64,000 nt of DNA from JAGQOZ01 sp041399205 (GTDB taxonomy: Bacteria; Planctomycetota; Planctomycetia; Pirellulales; Pirellulaceae). Of this stretch, positions 8,012 through 17,595 are shown in pieces (within the stretch, counting starts at the first letter, position 1; the number at the start of each line of letters is the position of its first letter). The notes under the pieces were generated by a model. That model did no database searches, was not told the origin of the DNA, and worked only from the letters and a program-made list of their open reading frames with translations. The position numbers and the translations under genes were made by a program. The DNA is taken from positions 434,001-498,000 of the forward strand of contig JAWKTK010000003.1 of assembly GCA_041399205.1 (NCBI GenBank). Direction: 5' to 3'.

Positions 8012-11000
8012 TCACGGACTACCAGCAGATGACAGATTGCTGCGGCGGCCCAGTCGGACGACGCTGCCGTTTTCCAACGAAACGAACAGTTGTGTCGAAT
8101 CGGCGGAGAACGCTAAGGCCGTGGCGGGAGATGGTAGGAAGGTGCGGCATTGCTCCAGGCCGGAGGCGACGTCCCAAATGGCCAACGTGCGGTCGCGGTG
8201 AGCGGATGCTAACAGACGCTTGTCTAGCGAAAACGCCATGCGCATTGCGCCCAAATGGAGTCCTCGGCAAACAGCCAACGCTTTTCCCGAAGTAGATTCG
8301 TACAATTCGATTTCGCCAAACGCCTTGCCCACCGCCAGCAGCGAACCGTCTTCGCTTAATGCCAAACCAGATTGGCGAATGGTGGACGTGGCAATTTCTA
8401 TGCTGGATGATTGTTGGCGACCAAGCGCCGAATAAACTCGAGGCGGTTGTCGGCGGCTGGCCGTTGCAAAAATCTTGCCGTTCGCGGAAGTCGCTAATAG
8501 TAGGTTTGTGTCCAAGATATCGGAAGTCAGTTGAAACAATTCGCTGACGCCGATTCTGAAGCGATAGACCAAACAGTTATCGCATTTCACCAACCAGCCG
8601 TGGTCAATCGCAATGATTTCGGTGATCGGATGGGGCGATGACAGTTCCGCAATCTTCTGTGCCAACTTGGTGTCATGCACTTCCAGCACGTTGTTGGTTC
8701 GTCCAACGGCCAATTGCTGTCCGTCAAAAGACAGGGCGAACACGGGCGGAGCATCATCGGCAAATTCGATCGAATGTTGGCGGTGTCCGTTACAAAAAAG
8801 CTCCAAGCGGTTCGGTCGATTCCAACGAGCCGCAGACTGTCCATTTGCACTGATGGTGCTTCCTTCGGCAGCTTTATCGGCGGCGACCAGCGTTTCCAGA
8901 TCAGATGGCGTCGCGTACGAATATTGGTGCAAACGACGGTCTTTCGTGTGGCAATAGATCTGTTGTTCACTATCTGACATGGCTGCGGCGCGCGGAAGTT
9001 GGTCAGGGCTAGGCACATCCAGCAGCGTGACGCTGGTTTTCAAGTCCTTCACGGAGACAGCGAAACCGGACGCAATTACCAAATGCTTTCCCGAGGGAGA
9101 CAGGTTAAACACGTACGACATACGATGGTCTCGGAAAATCAATCTAGTGCGTTCGCCGGTTTCCGTATTGAATTCGCCGATCGCCACTTCGTTCACGTGT
9201 GCCAGCAAGGTACCTTCATGCGAAGCAACGGACATCGTGTAATCGGTAACGGTCTCCATACGTATTTGATGTTGCAGTTGGGCGTCGAACACAAATGCTC
9301 GTCCGTTGGTGGTGGCCAGGATCAGTTTCGAACCATCCGGAAACCAGCGAATAGATCCCGGGTGACCTTTCATTTGCAGTCGTCGTTCAGCAACCAATTT
9401 CCATTCGTTCGTATCCCAAATGCGAACATGCCGATCACCTCCGGTCGTGGCCAAGCGCGAATTGTCTCGACTAAACGACGCCGCAGGATGCGAATTTGCT
9501 CCGTGACTTTGCAGATAGGTAATGCGATTGCCAGTCAAGCCGTCTCGGATGTCCACATGATTATCAAGGTCGCCCAAAGCTAACCACTTCGCGTTCGACG
9601 AAATGGCCACCAGTCGCACATCGTCGTCGCCAATTTCGAACCGAGCGATTTCGTTGCCGCTGTTCATGTCGTGCGTAGTGTAATCGCTGCCGACTCGTCG
9701 CAAGAAGAATTGCCCGTCTTCGGCGAAGGCTACTTCATCCGCAGGCCACGATCGTTGTAAATGGTTGCAACGGTTTCGCAACACATGCCAAGGGACCAGC
9801 CGATCCGACTCGGCAAACAATTGGTCGTCGTCAAGTTGTTCCGACGCCAGCAACGGCTTTGAATCGACAAGCCCTTGAATGACTTGATAGTGCAATTTGC
9901 GAAAGCGATTTTCATGCTCAATAGCCGCGTTCTTTTGCTCGGTTTCTCGATCCAAAGCGGCTTGCGTTTGCTTCTGAGCGGCGCGAGCTTCCGTAGCGTA
10001 GTTCAGCGAAATCGCGGTGGCCGCCAACAGAGACGCAGCCACGGTCAGAACGCTGGCCGTTAACCAGGGATGCCGCTTTACCCAGCGAAGGGCATTGTCC
10101 AGCGGTGACGGTGCCTTGGCCAACACCGGCCGCCCGTCCTGGCAGCGTTGCAGATCGTCGATGAACGACGCCATGTCGGTGTAGCGGTCGATGGGTTCCT
10201 TGGCCAGCGCCGTCGAGATGACTCGGGCCAACGCCGAAGGGATTTCACGGTTGATACTGCTCAACGACTTGGGTACCAAATTGCGAATTCGTAGATGCGC
10301 GTCCAAGATGGAACAGTCTTGCGTTTGGATCGGTAGTTCGCCCGCCAGCAATTGATACGCAATCACTCCCAGCGAATATACGTCGCAACGCTGGTCCACT
10401 TCGTCTCGCGAACCAGACGTTTGTTCGGGACTCATAAACGGCAACGTGCCAATAAACGCGGCAGTAGTCTGAAACGAATCGACATCGTCCGCATTTTTGG
10501 ATCGCTTGGCCAAGCCAAAGTCGACAATCATCGGCACACCGTCGGCCGTCACCAAAATATTGGCCGGTTTCAGATCGCGATGAATGACGCCTTTTTCGTG
10601 CGCGGCCTGGACCGCTCGAGCAACACTGATCAGCAGCGCCACTCGTTCAGGGACAGGCAGATTCTTGGCAAAGACGTAGCGGTCCAGTGGTTCGCCTTCA
10701 ATCAGCGGCATCACCAAATACGGTTGATCATGCAGGCCGAGTCGGCCAATGCCGGAATCCAGAATCCGAGCAATCTGGGGATGATCCAGTCTCCGCAGAA
10801 TCGAGACTTCTCGGCGGAACCGAGCAGCACCGGGGCCGTCCATGCGATCCGGATTCAAAACCTTGATGGCAAAGATTTCCGGCGGCGGATTTGCAGTTGC
10901 GTCTTCGACCGACGAATGGCGCGAACCGTCCGATTGATTCGAAGAGTCCGAAACATTCTCGCCAGATACTTCGGACAGAACCGCTCGATAGACAACGCTG

Positions 11001-11254
11001 GTTGCGCCGCGAGCGATCGGTTCGATCAGGCGATATTGGCCGATTCGCACGGTTTGGCTGGCGTCCGAAGGTGCTGGCGAGCGGGTGAAGCGGTCGAACG
11101 ATTCCAGTTCATCGATGCGTTGCTGCAAGACTTGCGCGACTTCGACGTTGCCGTCCGCCAGCTGTTCCGCCGACAGTGATTCACCTGCGTCGCGGCTCGC
11201 TTCCCAGCGGTCCAACAGGCGTTCGATATGTTCTTCTGCAGATTCGGCGGACAT
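8012..11254 (-). CDS. Ser/Thr protein kinase with C-terminal WD40 repeats
   Basis: Transmembrane Hanks-type kinase of 1080 residues. The kinase domain spans about 72-375: glycine loop IARGATSVVYRA (80-91), ATP-binding Lys131 in FAIKVLN, HRDLKPAN (225-232), DFG (245-247), and SPEQ in the activation segment. A single membrane helix follows at about 396-418 (LTASVLTVAASLLAATAISL), then a short coiled coil (420-450) and a long beta-propeller of WD40 repeats (for example HAASFSRDNSRLATTGGDRH... IWDTNEW and LLASAHRDRTLAIWDVASGL). The N-terminal 70 residues form a regulatory helix (ERLLDRWEASRDAGESLSAE) common before planctomycete kinases. It lies 70 bases after an ECF sigma gene on the same strand. 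All catalytic residues are present, so it should be active. Confidence 0.93.
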   Translation of the reverse strand: MSAESAEEHIERLLDRWEASRDAGESLSAEQLADGNVEVAQVLQQRIDELESFDRFTRSPAPSDASQTVRIGQYRLIEPIARGATSVVYRAVLSEVSGENVSDSSNQSDGSRHSSVEDATANPPPEIFAIKVLNPDRMDGPGAARFRREVSILRRLDHPQIARILDSGIGRLGLHDQPYLVMPLIEGEPLDRYVFAKNLPVPERVALLISVARAVQAAHEKGVIHRDLKPANILVTADGVPMIVDFGLAKRSKNADDVDSFQTTAAFIGTLPFMSPEQTSGSRDEVDQRCDVYSLGVIAYQLLAGELPIQTQDCSILDAHLRIRNLVPKSLSSINREIPSALARVISTALAKEPIDRYTDMASFIDDLQRCQDGRPVLAKAPSPLDNALRWVKRHPWLTASVLTVAASLLAATAISLNYATEARAAQKQTQAALDRETEQKNAAIEHENRFRKLHYQVIQGLVDSKPLLASEQLDDDQLFAESDRLVPWHVLRNRCNHLQRSWPADEVAFAEDGQFFLRRVGSDYTTHDMNSGNEIARFEIGDDDVRLVAISSNAKWLALGDLDNHVDIRDGLTGNRITYLQSHGANSHPAASFSRDNSRLATTGGDRHVRIWDTNEWKLVAERRLQMKGHPGSIRWFPDGSKLILATTNGRAFVFDAQLQHQIRMETVTDYTMSVASHEGTLLAHVNEVAIGEFNTETGERTRLIFRDHRMSYVFNLSPSGKHLVIASGFAVSVKDLKTSVTLLDVPSPDQLPRAAAMSDSEQQIYCHTKDRRLHQYSYATPSDLETLVAADKAAEGSTISANGQSAARWNRPNRLELFCNGHRQHSIEFADDAPPVFALSFDGQQLAVGRTNNVLEVHDTKLAQKIAELSSPHPITEIIAIDHGWLVKCDNCLVYRFRIGVSELFQLTSDILDTNLLLATSANGKIFATASRRQPPRVYSALGRQQSSSIEIATSTIRQSGLALSEDGSLLAVGKAFGEIELYESTSGKALAVCRGLHLGAMRMAFSLDKRLLASAHRDRTLAIWDVASGLEQCRTFLPSPATALAFSADSTQLFVSLENGSVVRLGRRSNLSSAGSP

Positions 11255-11324
11255 GATGTATCACCGTGACGTTGGACAAAGTGCGAATCTGGTTGATAGT
11301 GACGAAACTCGGCGGGTGACCAAG

Positions 11325-11978
11325 TTACCATTCGGGCGAATTTTGAAAATGGCGGACGAGTTCCGTGCGAGCGTTCCGCCAATGGCGTCGGACGGCGGCT
11401 TCCGAAATGTTCAGCGTGCGAGCAACATCGGCTTGCGGAATTCCCAGGTACCAAATCATGTTGAAGACTTCTCCGGTGAGGTCGGGCAGCTGTTCTGCGT
11501 GGCGATGGAATTCGGTCCATTCGGCCAGTGACACCGGTTCGTCATGCGTAGTGAAGGGAGCTTGTACGGACGATTCCAACGAACGGCCTCGGCGCATTTC
11601 GTCCCACGATTCATGGTTCGCACCGATGCCATTGCTGCCATTGTATTTGCGAACCAAGTTCAACAAGCACCAGCGAATTCGCGTGGAAGCGTAGCTGTAA
11701 AATTGCCGCATGGAAGTTGGCGGATTGTCTTGGAAGACTTGCCACAGTTCCAGGACGACCGTTTGGCAGATGTCATCCGTTTCATCCCAACGATGCACGG
11801 CCGGGAAACCTCGCAGCATCTGTCGTGCTCGCTGCTGCATCGCCGCCAGCGTGATATCAAACAGTTCCGCCGTGCCGGGCATAATCTGGGGTTCGGCGGG
11901 CGCATTGAAGTTGGTCTGGTCGCTAGAAGCACCATCAGCGTCACGCTGCTTTGCAGATGTCTTTCGGCCAGTTGCCAT
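11325..11978 (-). CDS. ECF sigma factor paired with a protein kinase
   Basis: Sigma-70 family protein of 217 residues. Region 2 covers roughly 65-130 (DETDDICQTVVLELWQVF; ASTRIRWCLLNLVRKY) and region 4 roughly 160-215 (DLTGEVFNMIWYLGIPQADV; ISEAAVRRHWRNAR). ATG 11978 has GGAG seven bases upstream; an ATG two codons earlier (11984) is only one base from the GGAG, so 11978 is preferred. The next gene on the same strand is the WD40 kinase. Sigma factors of this type paired with a kinase instead of an anti-sigma factor are known in Planctomycetes, and phosphorylation by the neighbour is the presumed control. Confidence 0.88.
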   Translation of the reverse strand: MATGRKTSAKQRDADGASSDQTNFNAPAEPQIMPGTAELFDITLAAMQQRARQMLRGFPAVHRWDETDDICQTVVLELWQVFQDNPPTSMRQFYSYASTRIRWCLLNLVRKYNGSNGIGANHESWDEMRRGRSLESSVQAPFTTHDEPVSLAEWTEFHRHAEQLPDLTGEVFNMIWYLGIPQADVARTLNISEAAVRRHWRNARTELVRHFQNSPEW

Positions 11979-12536
11979 GTGCATTCTCCACCAACGAATG
12001 AAACGGCGAATCGTCGCGAATCCGCATCTCGTTCTTTACCGCTAGACGGCTTACTTCGATTTGATCATAGCTGCTGTCACTACATGGAACAACTCGCTGA
12101 GCATTCCATAACCGAGAACAATAGTGCGTGCGTTGATTCAGCGCGGTTGCGAGGCGACAGCTTCTTGGTGGATTGTTGGGCAGGCGAATTTCCTCGATTT
12201 CAGCAAAATCTCAAAAAAAGCAAGCGGTCCGAGCAATAGATTACGTCTGTGTGTATAGTGGTTCATCGTTGCTTGGTAGACCGACACATATGTTCCGGCA
12301 TGGAGATCGCCACCGAGCAGAAGGCATCAGCTGTAAACGTACTATATCGCACGCAGTTGCAATGTCGTGCTGTCGTGAGGTGTTGTTGCTGCCGTTAGGA
12401 TGCGAAAAAGAACATGAAAAATTATTTCTTAATATCGCAAGGCTTTCCTAGCCCGAAGGAAGACGGATTGATATACACAGGCTTTGTTTCGATTTGTTTT
12501 CATAAGGCTTAGCCTCAATTTGAAGGGTATGTGAGT
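11979..12536. other. Intergenic stretch, no gene seen
   Basis: About 560 bases between the divergent sigma gene and the broken surface-protein gene. Plus-strand frames here are antisense to the sigma gene or short and without ribosome sites. It must hold the promoters of both directions, but I see no convincing consensus. Confidence 0.5.
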
Positions 12537-12960
12537 ATGTTGCGTTCATACGTCAAAAAAAGTTCGCTCGAAGCCCAGCATGGCTCAGTTGCATCGTGGC
12601 AACGTCGAATCACTTGAGTATCAAGATACAGTTTGACCGGGATTCAAGCGGCTGACTTGGCAAACGCGGTGTTTGCGTTGGCGATCCCGGTATCGACGAT
12701 CAGCAATGCAAGCTCACGGCGGAGCCGACGATGCCGTTGGCTTTTTTTATGGAGGATCTTTAGATGGCTTAGGGCATGAATCAGGGCGTCAGCTTTGACG
12801 GGGAACGTGGCGGATGCTGCGGCCCCCAATGATCAAGATGGAACTAGCACGACATTAACGCCCCGTCATTCCAGCCTCAATTTCGAGGTATCTGACCGGG
12901 GGCGATTAACATTCACCAGCGATGACTCCGTCAGATCAGTTTTTTGAAGTGCCCGGAGGT
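12537..12960 (+). pseudogene. Frame-scattered 5' part of a choice-of-anchor L surface protein
   Basis: The N-terminal half of the choice-of-anchor L domain is recognisable but spread over different frames. AADLANAVFALAIPVSTISN is read from 12648 (frame position mod 3 = 0); GADDAVGFFYGGSLDGLGHE is read from 12724 (mod 1); ALTGNVADAAAPNDQDGTST is read from 12792 (mod 0), ending SDDSV; SDQFFEVP is read from 12931 (mod 1); then EVTTVSFEYVF and the intact remainder lie in mod 2. Read in order these join into a normal domain, so four one-base indels (two near GGGG and CCC runs) have broken it. An ATG at 12537 in the first frame meets TGA at 12615. It is a decayed gene start or a region of assembly indels. 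Confidence 0.75.
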
Positions 12961-14557
12961 TACGACGGTGAGCTTCGAATACGTATTTGCATCCGAAGAA
13001 TACAACGAGTATGTCAATAGCTCGTTCAATGACGTGTTCGGCTTCTTTCTAAACGGTTCCAATATCGCTCTATTACCTGGTACATCGACACCTGTCACTA
13101 TCAACAATGTCAACGGCGGTACCAACTCGTCTTATTTCAAGAACAACGATCCATCTGATTTTGGCATCCCAACTCCCTATGGAACGGAATACGATGGGTT
13201 CACGCAGGTCTTAGAAGCGGTTGCAGTCGACCTTCAGCCAGGTGTGGTACATCACTTGAAGATCGCGATCGCGGATGCCAGCGATTCCGCTTTGGATTCG
13301 GCTGTGTTTCTTCGAGGTCAAAGTTTAGGAGCGGGATCGGCGGACTTAGCCGTAACGGGATCGGACGATTCTGACCCGGTTGAAATTGGCGAATCGTTGA
13401 CCTATTCAATAACTGTATCCAATACGGGTCCATCAGACGCATCAGGTGTGGTTGCGATTGACGAACTACCTGCGGGTGTCGTTTTCCAGTCAGCGACGGT
13501 CAGCCAAGGAACTGTCACTGAATCTGGTGGCATTGTAACGGCCGAACTCGGCGGAATCGCCAGTTCTAGTTCGGCAACATTATCGATTACGGTGACGGCG
13601 CCTAACACGACGGGTATCATCACAAGTGATGTCACGGTTGTGGCCAGCCAATTCGATCCAATCAAAGATAACAATAAAACGTCCATTGTCACGACAGTGG
13701 TCGAGGAAATTGAACCGCCGTACGCCGACGCAGGTGGTCCGTACATTGGAGAAGTGGACGAAGTGATTCGTTTTGACGCATCCAATTCCGTCGATCCTGA
13801 TGGCTTTATATTGCTGTACGAATGGGACTGGAATAATGACGGAGCCTTCGACCATATTTCTACGCAGCCAACAGCAGAACGATCCTTCGGCCAAGTCGCC
13901 ATGAGCACCGTCGCCATGCGAACAACTCACGCCGATGGCACTCGACACATAGATTGGGCTGACCTGACAGTTTACATTCCCCACAAAGATCCGAATATCT
14001 ACGGTTCGCCATTGGCCGAGTTCGAAGAGTCGCACTATACGGGAAGCATTGGAGAGAGCATCGAATTCAGTGTGAAGCCTTCAAGCAGCATCGTGAAGTA
14101 CGAATGGGATTGGAATGGTGACGGCAAGTTTGACGAAGTTACAAATGTTGCCCGAGCGACACACATCTACTCGGAGGAATTCCTGGGCGAAGTCTTCTTA
14201 CGGGCGACCGATTCGGCTGGAAAAACGTATGCCGACACCGTTGGCGTATCGATAACTTTTCCTCCTGCGATCACCGGATCGCAGTTGTCGGACAATGTTT
14301 TTGCTTCCATTTCTTCCAGCTCCGTTGGCTTCCACGGAGTAACAATGACGTTTGACGGATCGGCGTCGTTTTCTTCGAATGCCGCAATTGCTCTATACGA
14401 ATGGGACTGGGACGGTGACGGTGTCTTTGATACCGCGACGAGTGATTCGGCCGTAGACCACGTTTTTGCAAATGGTTTCTTGGGAACGATTGCCCTGCGG
14501 GTGACAGACGCAAACGGCCTGGCAAATATCAGTTATAAGGACATCACGATCTTCTAG
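12944..14557 (+). CDS. Surface protein: choice-of-anchor L (partial), DUF11, PKD repeats
   Basis: The intact 3' two-thirds of the preceding broken gene: 537 codons from a TTG at 12944 that is probably not a real start. It contains the second half of a choice-of-anchor L domain (about 1-125: SFEYVFASEEYNEYVNSSFN, then DVFGFFLNG), a DUF11 beta-sandwich (about 130-245: VEIGESLTYSITVSNTGPSD) and three PKD-type repeats, each with a YEWDW-x-x-DG-x-F-D calcium-site-like motif (near 285, 385 and 485). No dockerin or PEP-CTERM tail is present at the C-terminus. Relatives are large secreted adhesion or matrix proteins. Without an in-frame signal peptide the product cannot be exported as it stands. A hairpin follows the stop. 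Confidence 0.75.
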   Translation: MKCPEVTTVSFEYVFASEEYNEYVNSSFNDVFGFFLNGSNIALLPGTSTPVTINNVNGGTNSSYFKNNDPSDFGIPTPYGTEYDGFTQVLEAVAVDLQPGVVHHLKIAIADASDSALDSAVFLRGQSLGAGSADLAVTGSDDSDPVEIGESLTYSITVSNTGPSDASGVVAIDELPAGVVFQSATVSQGTVTESGGIVTAELGGIASSSSATLSITVTAPNTTGIITSDVTVVASQFDPIKDNNKTSIVTTVVEEIEPPYADAGGPYIGEVDEVIRFDASNSVDPDGFILLYEWDWNNDGAFDHISTQPTAERSFGQVAMSTVAMRTTHADGTRHIDWADLTVYIPHKDPNIYGSPLAEFEESHYTGSIGESIEFSVKPSSSIVKYEWDWNGDGKFDEVTNVARATHIYSEEFLGEVFLRATDSAGKTYADTVGVSITFPPAITGSQLSDNVFASISSSSVGFHGVTMTFDGSASFSSNAAIALYEWDWDGDGVFDTATSDSAVDHVFANGFLGTIALRVTDANGLANISYKDITIF

Positions 14558-14582
14558 TCATACGTGAAGTTGCTGTTGGCAA

Positions 14583-14622
14583 ATGGCGGCGAGCGAATGT
14601 GCGTTATTGAAGACTCGCCGCC
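14583..14622 (+). terminator. Hairpin after the PKD protein gene
   Basis: Ten-base perfect stem TGGCGGCGAG / CTCGCCGCCA with a 20-base loop, 26 bases after the stop at 14557, followed by ATTCTTGATTTG. The stem is strong but the T-tract is weak. Confidence 0.55.
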
Positions 14623-15269
14623 AATTCTTGATTTGAATCTCGAAATAACGGACTGACATCGCAGTTGCGCTTTGCGCCCGTCGCAATTATCAAGTGATGG
14701 ACATTTAAGGACACAATGCTGGACGACAGCCACAAGGTCAAGCTACTCGACGAGCGGAGCTTTCTGCCGACCATGCGGTCTGGTTGGCGAGCCCAATTCC
14801 ATAGCAGAAGAGGTCGAAACGCAGAGGCGCCGAGGTCGCGGAATTGCTTCGCTGCGTGCTTTGCGACTCGGCGTTTTTTGATTTCCCTCTCTCTTTCAAA
14901 ACTCGAAGGGCCACGATTTCATCCTTTGTGAATTTTGCCACAGCCGAATCCTTTGAGACCCAAATCTCTCAGAATCCAATCTGCAGCAAACTTGTCGACC
15001 GGGTCGCTAAACGCGACCTAATCGACAAAGTCAACCAAGAATCAAAACGCGTAACACTTCGGGTTCTTTAACGAGGGAAAGTTCGGGTTCCGTGACATGG
15101 TCGACATGTAGGAATGAGGCAAACGCTTTTTTCCGAGCATTCTCGGGGCATTTACAACCGCACGACAGAATTCAGATGAACGCCTGGAGACGCGTTAGCT
15201 CGACCACCAACCGCTTTAGCCATACAGCGGCCTGGCTTCGAGGAAAAACGCTCGCGGGTATCGGCGTTT
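14623..15269. other. Gene-free stretch with an AERRR-type repeat remnant
   Basis: About 650 bases without a credible gene. Around 14805-14900 the sequence gaaacgcagaggcgccgagg... translates in several frames to Arg-rich peptides of the type VETQRRRGRG or RNAEAPRSRN, a dispersed non-coding repeat that is often mis-called as a short protein. Frames at 14672-14881, 14716-14931 and 14844-15071 are shadows of this element. Nothing else is recognisable. Confidence 0.5.
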
Positions 15270-16103
15270 TTAGGAGAGTTCCAGCGGCTTGATGGCCGCG
15301 CAGATGATGCAGGGCGAAGTGATGCGATTCGCTGGCAGGCGAAAGGTTCGATCCAACCACCAGCCGGTACGAGTCAACAGCGACTTAGTCTTCTGTGCGG
15401 TGCGTTTCCAGCGGTTCGCTGGCCAACTTTCCAGCGAAACGACTTGTAGGCCCGCGGCCATGTGGTAGCGACATTCAGACACCCGAAGGCCTGCTTGGAT
15501 ATGCGCCGTGGCCAAGTCGGCGGCGGAAAGCGGAACGTGGATATTGTAAACGTCCTTGTCCAGCCATTTCTGACAATAACCCGGCAGCCACTGCATGTTG
15601 GGAATGATGGTGATCAGCATGCCGCCCGGCTTGGCTAAGCGAGCCATCTGCGATAGGCATGCCGATGTGTCCGAAAAATGTTCCACCACGCCAAAGCTGA
15701 CCACCAAGTCAAATTGGTCCTGCAGTTCCGTAGGCGGTGCGAACAGGTCGGCACAATGGATCTGGCCATCGACGTGAGATTGGTGCAAGATCTGTTCGGC
15801 CATGTGGCAGCCATATTCCGAATAGTCCAAGCCCTGGACTTGGCAACCAAATCGATTCGCAAAACAGGGCAGCCAGGTGGAACGAGCACACCCGACTTCC
15901 ATTAAATGCAGCGGATGATGGTTCGCACCTCCGTGCCGGTATTGTTCGAACAAGCGTTGAAACACGCGATCAAAGTACACCACTTGATAGTTGTGCAAAG
16001 TTCGATCTGCGGGATTCACTTCTGGCGGCAGACTTCGATCTTGCCAGCGCTGATCCCAATGCTGCTTGGACGCAAAATCTTGGACGGCCACATCCTGTGC
16101 CAT
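15270..16103 (-). CDS. Class I SAM-dependent methyltransferase
   Basis: Cytosolic methyltransferase of 277 residues. Motif I is HLMEVGCARSTWLPCFANRF, followed by the acidic VQGLDYSEYG strand end, then DLVVSFGVVEHFSD and LAKPGGMLITIIPN, the usual order of a Methyltransf_11/23 fold. The open frame continues to 16400, but ATG 16103 has AAGGA eight bases upstream (aaaaggaattcaacATG) and begins the conserved part, while the extension has no homology-like character and overlaps the next gene. The acceptor substrate is unknown. Gene order gives no clear pathway; the next gene upstream on the same strand is a lipoprotein. Confidence 0.88.
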   Translation of the reverse strand: MAQDVAVQDFASKQHWDQRWQDRSLPPEVNPADRTLHNYQVVYFDRVFQRLFEQYRHGGANHHPLHLMEVGCARSTWLPCFANRFGCQVQGLDYSEYGCHMAEQILHQSHVDGQIHCADLFAPPTELQDQFDLVVSFGVVEHFSDTSACLSQMARLAKPGGMLITIIPNMQWLPGYCQKWLDKDVYNIHVPLSAADLATAHIQAGLRVSECRYHMAAGLQVVSLESWPANRWKRTAQKTKSLLTRTGWWLDRTFRLPANRITSPCIICAAIKPLELS

Positions 16104-16200
16104 GTTGAATTCCTTTTCTTGATTTGTTCGCGACGCGTTCAACGTAGCTGGCTGCCGTCTGCTGTTCTGGTTGCGAATTGCGGTTTGCAAATTTCGTTGG

Positions 16201-16791
16201 CTAACGATGCGGAGACCAACCGGGTGAAGCGACGTTACGTCGCTGACGTGTGCGGCGAGTGATGTCGTTGATATCGAGCGATTCGAGTTCATCTCGCAGT
16301 TCGTCAGGCAAACCATCGTCAGGCAGATCGGTACCGGGCAGATTGTCATCCAGTTCTGGAGGCGAATTGCCGGGATCGAGTTCTGACGAAGGCGTGTCAA
16401 GTTCCGATTCGGTTTCCGGCAACGTCTGCGGAGATGGATTCAGTGACGAATTGTCGCTACCCAAATCGACGTCGGGCGTTTCCAGTTCATCTAAGTTTAG
16501 TTCGTCCGCAGCCGATCGATTGTTGGAGTTTGGCTGGCCACTTTTCGAACCGCCTGGAGTTGGCGATGTCGCTGACGTTTGCTTTTCGTCCAACTGTTTC
16601 TGCAAGGCTTGGTTTTGAAGCTGCGCTTGCTGGAGCTGCTGACAGCATTTATCCAGCTGGCGATCCATCGTGTACAGCTGGTCTTCCATCCAACGTAGTT
16701 CGGATTCCAGCAACTCGATCGACGGATCCAGCGCTTGGCAACCTACGACAAGAAGGCAGATGGCACCAACAAACAGGCCTCGGGCAAACAT
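16201..16791 (-). CDS. Putative lipoprotein with coiled coil and acidic linker
   Basis: Protein of 196 residues from ATG 16791. The signal peptide MFARGLFVGAICLLVVGC ends in a lipobox (L-V-V-G-C, Cys18), so the mature protein should be lipid-anchored. A helical, probably coiled-coil segment follows (about 28-75: LLESELRWMEDQLYTMDRQL, then QQLQQAQLQNQALQKQLDEK). A long acidic Pro/Ser/Glu/Asp-rich low-complexity region takes up the rest, with a short basic C-terminus (TRRTRQRRN). The frame is open to 16908, but only the start at 16791 gives a proper signal peptide. I do not recognise the family. Confidence 0.75.
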   Translation of the reverse strand: MFARGLFVGAICLLVVGCQALDPSIELLESELRWMEDQLYTMDRQLDKCCQQLQQAQLQNQALQKQLDEKQTSATSPTPGGSKSGQPNSNNRSAADELNLDELETPDVDLGSDNSSLNPSPQTLPETESELDTPSSELDPGNSPPELDDNLPGTDLPDDGLPDELRDELESLDINDITRRTRQRRNVASPGWSPHR

Positions 16792-16914
16792 GTCTGCTCC
16801 GCAGCTAAGGGACAACGAAACGAAAACCATACGGCATTCTGAACGGATCAAGAATGCCACCAACGTTGCGATGCCCCCCACGGGATCGAAACGACCGAAT
16901 TTTTTCATTCCGGT

Positions 16915-17517
16915 CTAGCTGTTATTTTCCTTCTTGGTCATGCGCTCAATGACCTTGTCGATCAAGCGATAGTCTCGAGCTTCTTCGGCCGTCATAAACC
17001 GGTCTCGATCTGTATCCTGTTCAATTTTTTCCAGCGGGTGCCCCGTGTGTTTGATCAGGATTTCGTTCAAGCGTTTCTTGACCGCTCGGAATTCATTCGC
17101 ATGAATCATGATATCTTCCGCGGTGCCTTGCATGCCGGCCAACGGTTGGTGGATCATGATTCTGGCATTGGGCAAGGCGTGGCGTTTGCCTTCTGCGCCG
17201 GCGGTTAACAGGACGGCACCCATCGACGCGGCTTGGCCGATGCAATAGGTGGCGACATCGCAAGTAACAAATTGCATGGTGTCATAGATGGCCATACCGG
17301 CCGTCACGCTGCCACCGGGCGAATTGATATACAGGTGGATGTCGGCGTTAGGGTCGTCCGATTGCAAGAACAACATTTGGGCGACCAGGGCATTGGCGAC
17401 TTCATCGTTGACGCCCGTACCCAAAAAGATGATTCGATCTTTCAGCAGTCGGCTGTAGATGTCATAGACGCGTTCTTCACGTCCGCTTTTTTCGACAACA
17501 TAGGGAATCAAAGGCAT
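16915..17517 (-). CDS. clpP: ATP-dependent Clp protease proteolytic subunit (copy 1)
   Basis: Serine peptidase of 200 residues, the proteolytic core that works with ClpX/ClpA-type unfoldases in the cytosol. The catalytic triad is complete: Ser98 in GQAASMGA, His123 in MIHQP and Asp172 in DTDRDRF. Length matches the family. It lies 78 bases downstream of a second clpP and, before that, trigger factor, all on the minus strand (tig-clpP-clpP). This copy is closer to canonical ClpP than its neighbour (AASMGA against AASGGA). Confidence 0.96.
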   Translation of the reverse strand: MPLIPYVVEKSGREERVYDIYSRLLKDRIIFLGTGVNDEVANALVAQMLFLQSDDPNADIHLYINSPGGSVTAGMAIYDTMQFVTCDVATYCIGQAASMGAVLLTAGAEGKRHALPNARIMIHQPLAGMQGTAEDIMIHANEFRAVKKRLNEILIKHTGHPLEKIEQDTDRDRFMTAEEARDYRLIDKVIERMTKKENNS

Positions 17518-17595
17518 CGTAGTCGGTACTCCGTTTGTGCAATAGGCAAGCGACCTGGAAGCGAATTTCGTTGGTTCGCCAGCCGAAAAGAACGC

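Noticed and set aside
7710..8201. 163-residue plus-strand frame over the integrase remnant
   Set aside because: It is in a different frame from the recombinase-like peptide and has no ribosome site or recognisable content.
10352..11179. 275-residue plus-strand frame opposite the kinase
   Set aside because: Antisense shadow of the kinase catalytic domain; Arg-rich and without similarity.
16104..16400. N-terminal extension of the methyltransferase
   Set aside because: The ribosome site and family similarity support ATG 16103; the extension overlaps the lipoprotein gene.
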